In this document: positions 43,133 to 51,183 of the stretch, one piece after another
Numbering within the stretch: position 1 is the first letter of the stretch
Layout: the number at the start of each line of letters is the position of its first letter
Program-made: the position numbers and the translations under genes
Notes under the pieces: model-generated
What the model was told of the DNA's origin: nothing
Database searches by the model: none
The model's input: only the letters and a program-made list of their open reading frames with translations
From: Bacteroidales bacterium
Lineage (GTDB): Bacteria > Bacteroidota > Bacteroidia > Bacteroidales > UBA932
Direction of reading: 5' to 3'
DNA length: 51,183 nucleotides
Assembly (NCBI GenBank): GCA_017443845.1
Contig: JAFSXX010000053.1
Coordinates: 1-51,183, forward strand

Positions 43133-44964
43133 TAGTCAAAATGACAAAATACTCCATCCTGCTCCTGACCGACAGGAAGGAGTCTGCACTGGAGAAGATC
43201 CAGAAAATAGGTCTGATGGACATTACGCGTTCCAGCAAGCCCATCGACAAGACCTCCGAAGCTATGCTCGAAGGCATTTCGGCAAGCCGCAGGACGATGG
43301 AGATCCTGTCGTCCATCGACCTGTCGAAGGAGGAGGACTACAACGAGATCGAAAAGACCGCGCGCGGCCTGAAGAAGGACACCCGCGATCCCCGCGTCTG
43401 CCTCGCAGAGGCCCAGGCCGGCCTCGAGGAGATGACCCAGAGGCTGCAGCAGGCCAATCTGGAGATGGAGGCGGCCCGCCACTGGGGCGAGTTCAACTCC
43501 AAGAAGATGGAGGCCCTCGCCAACGAGGGAATCAAGCTCCACTTCTACACGGTTCCCGTCAAGAAGTTCTCCGCCGACTGGACTGAGCGCTGGCCGATGT
43601 CGGTAATCTCCACCGACGACGACACCGTATGGTTCGTAGTTGCCGGAGATTTCGACGACATCCCCGCCGAAGAGGCCTCGAAGCCCGAGCACTCATACGC
43701 CGAGCTGACCAAGGAGATTTGGAACCTGCAGCAGGGAATCCTGGTCAACAAGGCCAGGATGGAGGCCCTCAAGGACCGCCGCGAGGAGGTGGAGCAGCTC
43801 TACAACGACCAGATCGGAGAACTCAACCTCTATCTGGCCAACGCCTCCGGCGAATCCGTGGCCGAGGACAAGATCTGCCTGCTCACCGGTTTCGCTCCCA
43901 CCGAGGACGAGGCTACGGTATGCGAGGCCCTCGACCAGATGGACCTCTACTACCTGAAGTCCCCTGCCACCAAGGAGGACAACCCTCCCATCAAGCTGCG
44001 CAACAACTGGTTCGCGCGCAACTTCGAGACCCTCACCGGAATGTACGGAATGCCGGTTTACGACGAATTCGACCCTACCCCTATCCTCGCGCCCTTCTTC
44101 CTGCTCTTCTGGGCATTCTGTATGGGCGACGCGGGATACGGCCTGGTGCTCATCGGCGTAGGCCTGCTGCTCCGCAAGTACAACATACTGGACCTCAAGA
44201 ACCACTGGAGGCTGGTGACCACCCTCGGAGTGGGCGCCACCGTCATAGGTCTCTTCCTGGGTACATTCTTCGGCATCAACCTCGCCGAGCTCGAGAGCAC
44301 TCCCGAGTGGATGAGGAATCTGATGCTGGCCGGAAAAGTACAGTTCGGAGGAGCGTCATACGATACCTCGATGGTCGCCGCAATCGCCATCGGTGTGTTT
44401 CACATCTGCCTTGCGATGATAATCAAGGCCGTGGGCCTCACCAAACGTTTCGGCATCAAGTCGGCCATCAGCGCCTGGGGCTGGGTTGTGCTCATAGTGG
44501 GCGGCCTTCTGGTCGCAGCAGGAGCCCTCACCAGCGTCCTCGACGCGCAGGCCACCAAGGTCGCGGTTATCGTAATCGGAGTCATCTCGCTGCTGAGCAT
44601 CTACATCTTCAACAAGCCGGGCCGCAATCCGCTCATCAATATCGGATCGGGCCTCTGGGATACCTACAACATGGCAACCGGTATCCTCGGTGACGTGCTC
44701 AGCTACATCCGTCTCTATGCCCTCGGCCTTGCCGGCGGCATGCTCGGCGGCGCCTTCAACGACCTGGCCGGAATGACCCTCGGTCCCAATCCTACCTGGC
44801 AGTGGATTCCCTGGCTCCTTATCGTCGTATTCGGCCACGCGCTGAACTTCGCGATGAGCTGCCTCGGAGCCTTCGTCCATCCTTTGCGTCTTACCTTCGT
44901 GGAGTACTTCAAGAACAGCGGCTACGAAGGCAAGGGTATCAAATTCAATCCTTTGAAGAAATAA
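43129..44964 (+). CDS. ntpI: V-type ATPase subunit I (membrane stator)
   Basis: 611 residues. The N-terminal cytoplasmic half (~330 residues) has coiled-coil stretches; the C-terminal half has about seven to eight membrane helices. The essential Arg is probably the one in SYIRLYALGLAGG, as in other subunit I/a proteins. It forms the ion half-channels with the K ring. Confidence 0.94.
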   Translation: MIVKMTKYSILLLTDRKESALEKIQKIGLMDITRSSKPIDKTSEAMLEGISASRRTMEILSSIDLSKEEDYNEIEKTARGLKKDTRDPRVCLAEAQAGLEEMTQRLQQANLEMEAARHWGEFNSKKMEALANEGIKLHFYTVPVKKFSADWTERWPMSVISTDDDTVWFVVAGDFDDIPAEEASKPEHSYAELTKEIWNLQQGILVNKARMEALKDRREEVEQLYNDQIGELNLYLANASGESVAEDKICLLTGFAPTEDEATVCEALDQMDLYYLKSPATKEDNPPIKLRNNWFARNFETLTGMYGMPVYDEFDPTPILAPFFLLFWAFCMGDAGYGLVLIGVGLLLRKYNILDLKNHWRLVTTLGVGATVIGLFLGTFFGINLAELESTPEWMRNLMLAGKVQFGGASYDTSMVAAIAIGVFHICLAMIIKAVGLTKRFGIKSAISAWGWVVLIVGGLLVAAGALTSVLDAQATKVAVIVIGVISLLSIYIFNKPGRNPLINIGSGLWDTYNMATGILGDVLSYIRLYALGLAGGMLGGAFNDLAGMTLGPNPTWQWIPWLLIVVFGHALNFAMSCLGAFVHPLRLTFVEYFKNSGYEGKGIKFNPLKK

Positions 44965-44985
44965 TCAAAAAGAACAAACAAATAA

Positions 44986-45462
<477 letters not shown>

Positions 45463-45480
45463 GATCGGAATACGCTCATA

Positions 45481-45516
45481 AAAAACGGCAGCCGATTGAT
45501 TCGGCTGCCGTTTTTT
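45481..45516. terminator. Bidirectional terminator of the V-ATPase operon
   Basis: A perfect 15-bp stem AAAAACGGCAGCCGA / TCGGCTGCCGTTTTT with a 5-base loop. The stop codon of the converging gene (45515) lies in its right arm. Confidence 0.9.
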
Positions 45517-46147
45517 AATACTTGACCATTGACTCGGCCCCTGAGTAAGAGATCCGGCCTACATCGAGCGACTCTCCGTTGTGGAATGTCTCGAAAACCG
45601 AAGCCCCGTAAACATTGGCTCCGGTATTGCGATATCCGATAGTAAAAGAAGCCCCTTGGGCGATATCGACAGTCAAAGATTCCTGCCGGCTGTTTGCGAC
45701 AGTCGCCGTAAAGCCGTTCTGGTCGTTCTCCTGGCCGGTGAAGTTCACCCTGTAAACCGTATTGCCGCCGCTTCGCTCCACAATGTCTATCTGACTGAGG
45801 AAGGTGAAATTCCTATAGACCGTCGCAACCGAATCCACATTGTGGTAAACTTGCCAAATATCCTGTCCAATACATTGTATCACCATATGGCAGTCGCGGA
45901 TGCGGTCGGAGGGATCCGGCAGAGTCACGGGATTGAATGAGCCCCTCACTTTGAACTTGGCCGAATCGGCTCCGGAGAGAGCTATATTGAGAGCCGAGAC
46001 GGGGGCAGCCACCATGGCATTCACCTGCCTGAAAGCCAATTCGGGCAGGGAGAGTCTGGGAGACTCGTTCCTGGAAAAAGTGACGCACGAGCTGCAGAGC
46101 GCCGCGGCCAGCGCCAGAAATGTGATTGATTTGGATATCTTGCTCAT
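45515..46147 (-). CDS. Unknown lipoprotein
   Basis: 210 residues from the ATG at 46147; a longer frame upstream overlaps the barrel gene and lacks a signal. The lipobox CSSC gives the lipidated Cys. The rest is strand-rich with no family recognised (VYRNFTFLSQIDIVERSGGNTVYRVNF). It lies 11 bases after the outer-membrane barrel gene, so the two may work together at the outer membrane. Its stop is inside the shared terminator. Confidence 0.75.
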   Translation of the reverse strand: MSKISKSITFLALAAALCSSCVTFSRNESPRLSLPELAFRQVNAMVAAPVSALNIALSGADSAKFKVRGSFNPVTLPDPSDRIRDCHMVIQCIGQDIWQVYHNVDSVATVYRNFTFLSQIDIVERSGGNTVYRVNFTGQENDQNGFTATVANSRQESLTVDIAQGASFTIGYRNTGANVYGASVFETFHNGESLDVGRISYSGAESMVKY

Positions 46148-46158
46148 AACATTGGCAT

Positions 46159-46782
46159 TTAGAACCTGTAACCCACTCCCGCACGGAGGAAATCGTAAAC
46201 ATCGCCGAAGCCGAACTCGGCAAAACCGAACAGCCTGTCGCCGAATTCGATGCCGGCCAGGCTCAGCTGCCATATAGCCTTGGCCTTCTTATCGCCGAAG
46301 CCTTTGAGGAAGGAGGCGCCTACTCCGACGGAGGAATAGAGCCGCAGGGCATCGTTGCAGATATAATAGTAACGGGCTTCGGGATAGATCGAAAAGACTC
46401 TTCCGCGGTCGGTACGGACGCCCTCGCCTGTGATGGAATTCTTCCAGCGGGCGGCGACCGGGGTAAACGACATATTCAGTCCGAAGCCGAAGCGGCCCTG
46501 CCAGTTGTAGCCGCCTTCGAGCGAGAATGTGCCGCGGGAGAAGACCTCCGAGCAATAATCCCTGTAATACTGGCTCATCAGCCCGGTATATGTATAGCCG
46601 TTATCGTGGCCGTCGTTATACCACTTGCCCACCTCGCCGGCGCTGCGGCCGTAACCGAGCCTTATGTAGAAGGCATCTCCAGAGCCTACCCTGCCGGTAA
46701 AACCGGGCAGTACCGGCAGCGCTGCATTCGCCGAAGGCAGGAACGCCATAAGGAACAGAATCGAATAGAATAACCTCTTCAT
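46159..46782 (-). CDS. Outer-membrane beta-barrel protein
   Basis: 207 residues with a signal peptide (ends near ANA-ALPV). Alternating aromatic/polar strands (FGFGLNMSFTPVAARW, EARYYYICNDALRLYSSVGVG, GFAEFGFG) and a final Phe (VGYRF) are typical of small eight-stranded barrels recognised by the BAM machinery. No enzymatic motif was seen. The promoter box ends 7 bases before the ATG. Confidence 0.85.
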   Translation of the reverse strand: MKRLFYSILFLMAFLPSANAALPVLPGFTGRVGSGDAFYIRLGYGRSAGEVGKWYNDGHDNGYTYTGLMSQYYRDYCSEVFSRGTFSLEGGYNWQGRFGFGLNMSFTPVAARWKNSITGEGVRTDRGRVFSIYPEARYYYICNDALRLYSSVGVGASFLKGFGDKKAKAIWQLSLAGIEFGDRLFGFAEFGFGDVYDFLRAGVGYRF

Positions 46783-46789
46783 AATATCG

Positions 46790-46797
46790 CAAAATTA
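46790..46797 (-). promoter_or_regulatory. -7 box of the barrel gene
   Basis: TAATTTTG on the minus strand ends 7 bases before the start codon, so the mRNA would have almost no leader. It is divergent from the box at 46819. Confidence 0.5.
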
Positions 46798-46818
46798 TGA
46801 ATTTTCCGGCACTTTAAC

Positions 46819-46826
46819 TACATTTG
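46819..46826 (+). promoter_or_regulatory. -7 box of the small lipoprotein gene
   Basis: TACATTTG lies 24 bases before the ATG at 46851. Confidence 0.55.
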
Positions 46827-46850
46827 CGAATAACATCAACCGACGAAAGT

Positions 46851-47231
46851 ATGGCAAAAGTCAAGATAATCTCAAAGGCTGCCGCCGTGGCGCTCACTGC
46901 AATTGCGGGACTGGCCCTTCTGCAGGCCTGCAGCAAGGAGAACCCTGAGAGTTATTCCGAAGAGAAGATTATCATGGGTAACGTGACGGATGAGATCGGA
47001 AGGCCCCTCCGTGACATTTTGGTCACCGTAGGTGGCAACCGCTTCGCCGTTACCAGCGCCACGGGGGATTTCAGCAACTTCGTACTCTCCAGCGGCTCTA
47101 CTTTCGAAGTCTCTTTCCAGGATGTCGACGGCGAGAAGAACTACGGCCTTTTCGAAGAGAAGACCCTCACGGTCACAGTTGGCAAGAGCTGGGTGGAAAC
47201 GCTTCAGGTGACCCTCAAAAAGATCAAATGA
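46851..47231 (+). CDS. Small lipoprotein with carboxypeptidase-regulatory-like domain
   Basis: 126 residues. The lipobox LQAC gives the lipidated Cys. The body is one Ig-like regulatory fold (MGNVTDEIGRPLRDILVTVGG, ATGDFSNFVL, VSFQDVDGEKNYG). The DVDGEKN-G pattern recalls small lipoproteins reported beside radical SAM enzymes in Bacteroidetes, but no radical SAM gene is in this window. Start chosen at the ATG that gives a standard signal. Function unknown. Confidence 0.8.
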   Translation: MAKVKIISKAAAVALTAIAGLALLQACSKENPESYSEEKIIMGNVTDEIGRPLRDILVTVGGNRFAVTSATGDFSNFVLSSGSTFEVSFQDVDGEKNYGLFEEKTLTVTVGKSWVETLQVTLKKIK

Positions 47232-47261
47232 TCAGGACACAGCCAAAGGCATAACATAAAG

Positions 47262-47296
47262 AGAGCCCGGACGCACACCAGCGTCCGGGCTCTTTT
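47262..47296. terminator. Bidirectional terminator between the small lipoprotein gene and rpmE2
   Basis: A perfect 13-bp stem AGAGCCCGGACGC / GCGTCCGGGCTCT with loop ACACCA, followed by T; it serves two converging genes. Confidence 0.85.
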
Positions 47297-47315
47297 ATCT
47301 TGAATCCTCGAGGAA

Positions 47316-47567
47316 TTACTTCTTCTTCTGACCGTAGCGGCTGTAGAACTTGTCAACGCGGCCTGCAGTATCGACGAGTTTCATCTTACCAGTATAGAAC
47401 GGGTGCGATGTGTTGGAAATCTCGACCTTCACTACGGGGAATTCAACACCGTCCACATCGATGGTCTCCTTCGTATTGACGCAGGAGCGGGTGATGAATA
47501 CGTGCTCGTTTGACATATCCTTGAAAGCTACAAGACGGTAGGATTCGGGATGGATACCTTTTTTCAT
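47316..47567 (-). CDS. rpmE2: Ribosomal protein bL31, type B (zinc-free)
   Basis: 83 residues from the ATG (MKKGIHPESYRLVAFKD). SNTSHPFYTGKMKLVDTAGRVDKFYSRYG is the conserved bL31 end. The CxxC zinc pairs of type A are absent, so it works without zinc. The in-frame TTG at 47576 is not needed. Confidence 0.96.
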   Translation of the reverse strand: MKKGIHPESYRLVAFKDMSNEHVFITRSCVNTKETIDVDGVEFPVVKVEISNTSHPFYTGKMKLVDTAGRVDKFYSRYGQKKK

Positions 47568-47603
47568 ATCTGTCAAATTTTAGTGAACATTCTTTTCGGG
47601 CCG

Positions 47604-47611
47604 CAAATATA
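47604..47611 (-). promoter_or_regulatory. -7 box of rpmE2
   Basis: TATATTTG on the minus strand lies 36 bases before the ATG; a TTTG is found 22 bases further upstream. Confidence 0.6.
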
Positions 47612-47653
47612 GGAATATTTTTTCGTAATCGGTCAAATAATTCCACTTTTTCA

Positions 47654-50461
47654 TCACTGCTGCGACAAATCACGGCGGTTGTCGAGCGGATAGAGGCTTC
47701 CGCAGCCGAAGCACGAAAGGGGTTCCGCGGTCCGGAAGAAGATCTCGGTGAAGGCATCCTGCCAGTCGATGCGGCCGGCATCGGGGACGAAGGCGCAGAG
47801 GGTGACTCCGTGATCGGGCAGTATCATGGCCAGGGAGCGCCATTTGCCGGCCGAGCCATTGTGCAGGAGCACTGTGCCGAGCTCGGGATTCTCCTCCACG
47901 ATCCATCCCATAGTCCGCCAGAGGCTGAACCTCTCCCTCGAATATTCAGGCGCCGCGACGTGGACCCTGCGTACCCCAAGGGCATCTTTCGCATACTGGT
48001 TGCGCTCATTCTCGGCCATGGCGAAGCGCAGGAAGGCGGTGAACTCAGCGGCATCGGTACGCATCGTGCGGGTGATATCGGAACCGGTATAACGGGTCCG
48101 TTTCATCCCAAGAGGTCCGAAGAAGTTCTTCCCGCATATCTCAGAGAAGGGCTTGCCCTCGATTCCTTCCACCAATGCCTGAAGCAGGAGATAGTTGACT
48201 CGCGACTCCGAATAAGTAGCACCCGGAGTGCGTCCCGTCTTGAAGAGGGAGTTGCTCATAGAGACCCCGGTAAGATGGCCGAGGCACTGGCGCGACGTGA
48301 TGCGGGACGCCGCCTCGAGCGAAGAGGCGTTGAATCTCTGCAGCAGGGCCTGAGAGTAATTCACCATCGGAGCGTCGAGATAGAGCCTCCCCTGCTCCAC
48401 CAGCCGCATAGCCTCGTAAACCAGCGGAAGGGCACCCAATTCGCCCGCAAGGCAGAGGGTCGAATCGTTGTAACTGCCCGACGATTTGCCATCGGTCACA
48501 GTCATCGCGGTAACACCGTTGCCGTCCGAATATGCGAACTCCATAGCGGGGATGCCGGAACGCTCGAGGATGGAGCGTACCGCGGCGCGCAGCGATGCCG
48601 TATCGGGGAGCGAAGGTGCGACCCTGGCGGCGTCAGAGTCCTGCACCCTCTCCTTTATCGGATTGGGATGGAAAGGAACCGCGCTGATGGCCGTGCGGGC
48701 CTCGCGCATAGAATCCGCCGTAGTTTCCCAACCGGGGACCGGAGTGCCGGCATCCGCGACCCAGAGCGTCCAGCTCATAGGTTCGCAGTGCGGGACGAAA
48801 AGGTCCAGAAGCGGATAATACATCGCATAATAGTGGCGGCTGTTGGTAAAGAACGAAAGGGCCGCGTTCCGTTCCAGGAAGGCGATTCCAAGGGAGCGGA
48901 AGGGGCCGTTGCGGCCGGTATGATATGTAACCGGACCGAGTTCGTCGTGAAGCTCAGTGCGGGTCGCGAGGCCCTGGAAGAGGGTTCCCCTCTCGAGCGA
49001 CTGGTCGGCCGCGGCCATATGGATGCCCTGGTCGATGAACTGGTTGAACATCTCCTCGCTCAGGTCGGCGCCCTCGAGGAACCAGCTCCAGAAGCGGTTG
49101 CACTCGGTCGAATTGGTGCGCCAGTGATACGATGTATTGTTGTCGATGCCGGTTCGGTCCTTGTCCCAGGGGAAATCCGAGTACTTTATAAAATCGTTCA
49201 CCAGCCAGTCCTTCTGCTTGTTGTAGGGCACCGTATCGGTGAACGCCGTCACGGCGAGGCTGTCGAATTCCGGCCGCCAGCTGTAACTGCTCAGCGGCAT
49301 ATCGCGCTTCGAATAGATATAATCCTGTGCCACCTCGTCGATGCGCTTCCCCTTGAGGTACTCTATCACATACTGGAGAATGGTGATATTGGAGTTGCGG
49401 TAATTGTGGTGATAGCCAGGATAGTAATCCAGCGGGATATTGCCGTAGCCGGCCCCGCAGCCTGAAGTATGCGTGAGGGCCATCCTGCCCGTGATGAGTT
49501 TGGCCTGTTCGCGATACCGCGGGTCGATACGGTTCAGAAGGCCGGGATAGTATTCATACAGAGGGGTATCGAGATCCACCTCGCCGTCATCCGCCATCTT
49601 GGCGAAGATATATCCGCAGGGAACCTTGCTCATCGAAGCTGCCTGATAGATGGAGTGCATATCGAAAGGACGCGTCACATAGCCCCTGCGGAGAGGCTTC
49701 TCGTCATAATAATCCTCGTTGACGACGACGAATCCGATGCTGTCGATATGGTCCTGGAAGGTAACCTGGCAGGAGGCTATGTTGCAGCGCTTGATGAGGT
49801 CCAGGACTTTGTCGCGGTAATACTTTTCATCGAAGATATGCTCTCTCGCGCTCCATCCATCCGTCAGGGCGGCGGGGATCATCTCCTTGACGACGGTGAC
49901 CGAACCCGCACGGAAGGCCTTCCCCTTCAGCGTCCTCTTATGGGAAACGATCTCTGTCGCAGAGCCGTCGGGGCTCCTGAGCCAGTACTCCAGGCTTATC
50001 CCGGTATTCTTCGAAGATGCCGGAAAGAGGTTGAAATAATAATTGTGGGGAGTCCCGTCAAGTGTGGCGTTTCCCATAACGTCGAGCACTACCGAATCCG
50101 CCAGGGCCGGCGTGAATGCCAACTGCGGCCGGTTCCCGTCATTCCCGAATATCGCATCGCCGGCAACGGGAATGCCTTCGGAAGTCATCGCGATCCTCAG
50201 CAGTGTCCACCCTTCGTACCGGCTTCCCGGTTCGCAGGCGAGCGAAATCCTCGCCGCCGAAAACCTTTTGTCGAATTCCACGGCGGTCTTGGAGGGCATC
50301 GCCACTACCGGATAGTAACCGCTGCGCATCAGATGTCCCGTCTCGTCAGGCCCCTTCTGGGTCTGGAACGGAGCAATCCTTACCCTGCCCGTTTCATAAG
50401 CGGCAGTATCCAAGCAGACCAAAATGGCCAGGCAAAGAAAAGAAATACGAAGAATCCTCAT
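47654..50461 (-). CDS. Serine beta-lactamase-fold hydrolase with a second, degenerate copy of the domain
   Basis: 935 residues, with a signal peptide ending near DTAAYE. An N-terminal strand-rich domain (~30-200) is followed by a beta-lactamase/esterase-like domain with the catalytic motif S276-M-S-K279 (YQAASMSK), a Tyr-x-Asn candidate in NYRNSN and a late HTSG-type turn. A second domain of the same fold starts near residue 635; at the equivalent place it reads LAGELGAL, so Ser is Gly673 and Lys is Gly676, and it cannot act by the same mechanism. Such exported enzymes cleave peptides, esters or cell-wall fragments. The substrate is unknown. The N-terminal domain may bind sugars or act in assembly. 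Confidence 0.85.
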   Translation of the reverse strand: MRILRISFLCLAILVCLDTAAYETGRVRIAPFQTQKGPDETGHLMRSGYYPVVAMPSKTAVEFDKRFSAARISLACEPGSRYEGWTLLRIAMTSEGIPVAGDAIFGNDGNRPQLAFTPALADSVVLDVMGNATLDGTPHNYYFNLFPASSKNTGISLEYWLRSPDGSATEIVSHKRTLKGKAFRAGSVTVVKEMIPAALTDGWSAREHIFDEKYYRDKVLDLIKRCNIASCQVTFQDHIDSIGFVVVNEDYYDEKPLRRGYVTRPFDMHSIYQAASMSKVPCGYIFAKMADDGEVDLDTPLYEYYPGLLNRIDPRYREQAKLITGRMALTHTSGCGAGYGNIPLDYYPGYHHNYRNSNITILQYVIEYLKGKRIDEVAQDYIYSKRDMPLSSYSWRPEFDSLAVTAFTDTVPYNKQKDWLVNDFIKYSDFPWDKDRTGIDNNTSYHWRTNSTECNRFWSWFLEGADLSEEMFNQFIDQGIHMAAADQSLERGTLFQGLATRTELHDELGPVTYHTGRNGPFRSLGIAFLERNAALSFFTNSRHYYAMYYPLLDLFVPHCEPMSWTLWVADAGTPVPGWETTADSMREARTAISAVPFHPNPIKERVQDSDAARVAPSLPDTASLRAAVRSILERSGIPAMEFAYSDGNGVTAMTVTDGKSSGSYNDSTLCLAGELGALPLVYEAMRLVEQGRLYLDAPMVNYSQALLQRFNASSLEAASRITSRQCLGHLTGVSMSNSLFKTGRTPGATYSESRVNYLLLQALVEGIEGKPFSEICGKNFFGPLGMKRTRYTGSDITRTMRTDAAEFTAFLRFAMAENERNQYAKDALGVRRVHVAAPEYSRERFSLWRTMGWIVEENPELGTVLLHNGSAGKWRSLAMILPDHGVTLCAFVPDAGRIDWQDAFTEIFFRTAEPLSCFGCGSLYPLDNRRDLSQQ

Positions 50462-50484
50462 AGCTGGAGATTATTAGCAGTACA

Positions 50485-50492
50485 CAAAGTTA
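50485..50492 (-). promoter_or_regulatory. -7 box of the double-domain hydrolase gene
   Basis: TAACTTTG on the minus strand lies 23 bases before the ATG. Confidence 0.55.
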
Positions 50493-50645
50493 TACTTTTT
50501 TCTGCTGCATAGCTGCGACGAAATGAAAGAAAGGGAGGATTGCGGGGGGCTGGAAGGCATTCCGTCGGCCAGCGCCAGAGAGCTTCACCCCCCCCGCAGA
50601 GAGCCTGCCCCGCAGAAGGATCCCCCCGGAGAGAGCCTAGCTCAC

Positions 50646-51183
50646 GGAAGGCGCAGCATAATCGCTCCGAAAGCGGTTCTCAGCCCATCGGCCTGCGCCT
50701 TACCTCATTCCTCGGCACGGAAGGCGCAACAAAATCGCTCCGCAGGCATCTCTCTGCCAATTGTCCTGCGCCTTACCCTCTTCCCCGTCTCGCAGAAGGC
50801 GCAGCAAAATCGCTCCGCAGGCATCTCTCTGTCCATTGTCCTGCGCCTTATCTTCTTCCTCGGCACGGAAGGCGCAGCAAAATTGCCTCGAAGGCATCTC
50901 TCTGCCCATTGTCCTGCGCCTTACCCTCTTCCCCGGCACGGAAGGCGCAACTAAATTGCCCCGCAGGCATCTCTCTGCCCATTATCCTGCGCCTTATCTC
51001 ATTCCTCGGCACGGAAGGCGCAACAAAATCGCTCCGAAAGCGGTTCTCAGCCCATCGGTCTGCGCCTTATCTTCTTCCTCGGCACGGAAGGCGCAGCAAA
51101 ATTGCCCCGCAGGCATCTCTCTGCCCATTATCCTGCGCCTTATCTCATTCCTCGGCACGGAAGGCGCAACAAAATCGCTCCGC
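50646..51183 (+). repeat. 73-bp tandem repeat, at least eight units, running off the window
   Basis: Units begin with (G/A)GAAGGCGCA at 50646, 50719, 50794, 50867, 50940, 51013, 51086 and 51159; spacing is 73 bases (75 once). Each has inverted arms AAGGCGCA / TGCGCCTT around a 35-40 base centre, so each can form a hairpin. Two centre types occur: one with GCAGGCATCTCTCTGCC (most units) and one with GAAAGCGGTTCTCAGCCC (units at 50646 and 51013). Because 73 is not a multiple of 3, the array is non-coding. The 50523-50645 stretch before it is GC-rich with no gene seen. Confidence 0.95.

Noticed and set aside
50523-50954. 143-residue frame through the 73-bp array
   Set aside because: The repeat length is not a multiple of 3, so the frame changes with each unit; the repeat is non-coding.
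50646-51183. CRISPR array
   Set aside because: There are no unique spacers: the whole 73-bp unit repeats, with only two recurring centre types, and no cas gene is near.

Overview
The window reads as chromosomal DNA from a GC-rich member of the order Bacteroidales. The evidence is the Bacteroidetes-type promoter boxes (TAnnTTTG, sometimes with TTTG about 20 bases upstream), the near absence of Shine-Dalgarno sequences, fimbrillin-like and BspA-like lipoproteins, C10 (streptopain-type) proteases, a Na+-pumping methylmalonyl-CoA decarboxylase operon, and a V-type ATPase operon with a DUF2764 gene. The genus cannot be named safely from the sequence alone.

Layout. 1-3792: the 3' part of a surface mosaic protein (fimbrillin-like, BspA repeats, beta-helix) and two exported C26 amidohydrolase lipoproteins. 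3990-6038: a ClpB disaggregase without its N-domain. 6133-15720: the most unusual block, a three-gene cassette present twice in tandem (C10 cysteine protease, then a fimbrillin-like/PKD lipoprotein, then a 42-residue peptide), followed by a GH43 protein whose C-terminus is a cystatin-like cysteine-protease inhibitor domain. 15925-19678 (minus): tRNA-Arg, a GlpT-like antiporter and a GH3 glucosidase. 19765-22857: two secreted C1B (bleomycin-hydrolase-like) peptidases, the second lacking the catalytic Asn, then pssA. 22970-24387 (minus): recF and a DciA-like gene. 24730-30728: one operon with a TPR protein, YebC, methylmalonyl-CoA epimerase and the four subunits of the Na+-translocating decarboxylase.

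30729-33650 is an accessory islet: a 13-bp G-rich minisatellite, then clearly AT-rich DNA with a decayed IS4-type transposase, an orphan promoter-terminator pair, an unknown lipoprotein, and a 45-residue very basic protein with a long leader. 33666-38049 is metH-metF. 38232-45462 is the V-ATPase operon (E, DUF2764, A, B, D, I, K); its K subunit carries the Na+-ligand residues. The end holds two minus-strand envelope genes, a small lipoprotein, ribosomal protein L31 type B, a 935-residue double beta-lactamase-fold protein with a dead second domain, and a 73-bp tandem repeat that runs off the window.

How it fits together: the decarboxylase operon (propionate formation through methylmalonyl-CoA) and a probably Na+-linked V-ATPase suggest sodium-based energy coupling. 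MetH and the epimerase both belong to cobalamin-linked pathways. The 6.1-22.1 kb region encodes a set of exported cysteine proteases with a linked candidate inhibitor and a strongly conserved small peptide. This is the best candidate here for an undescribed system.
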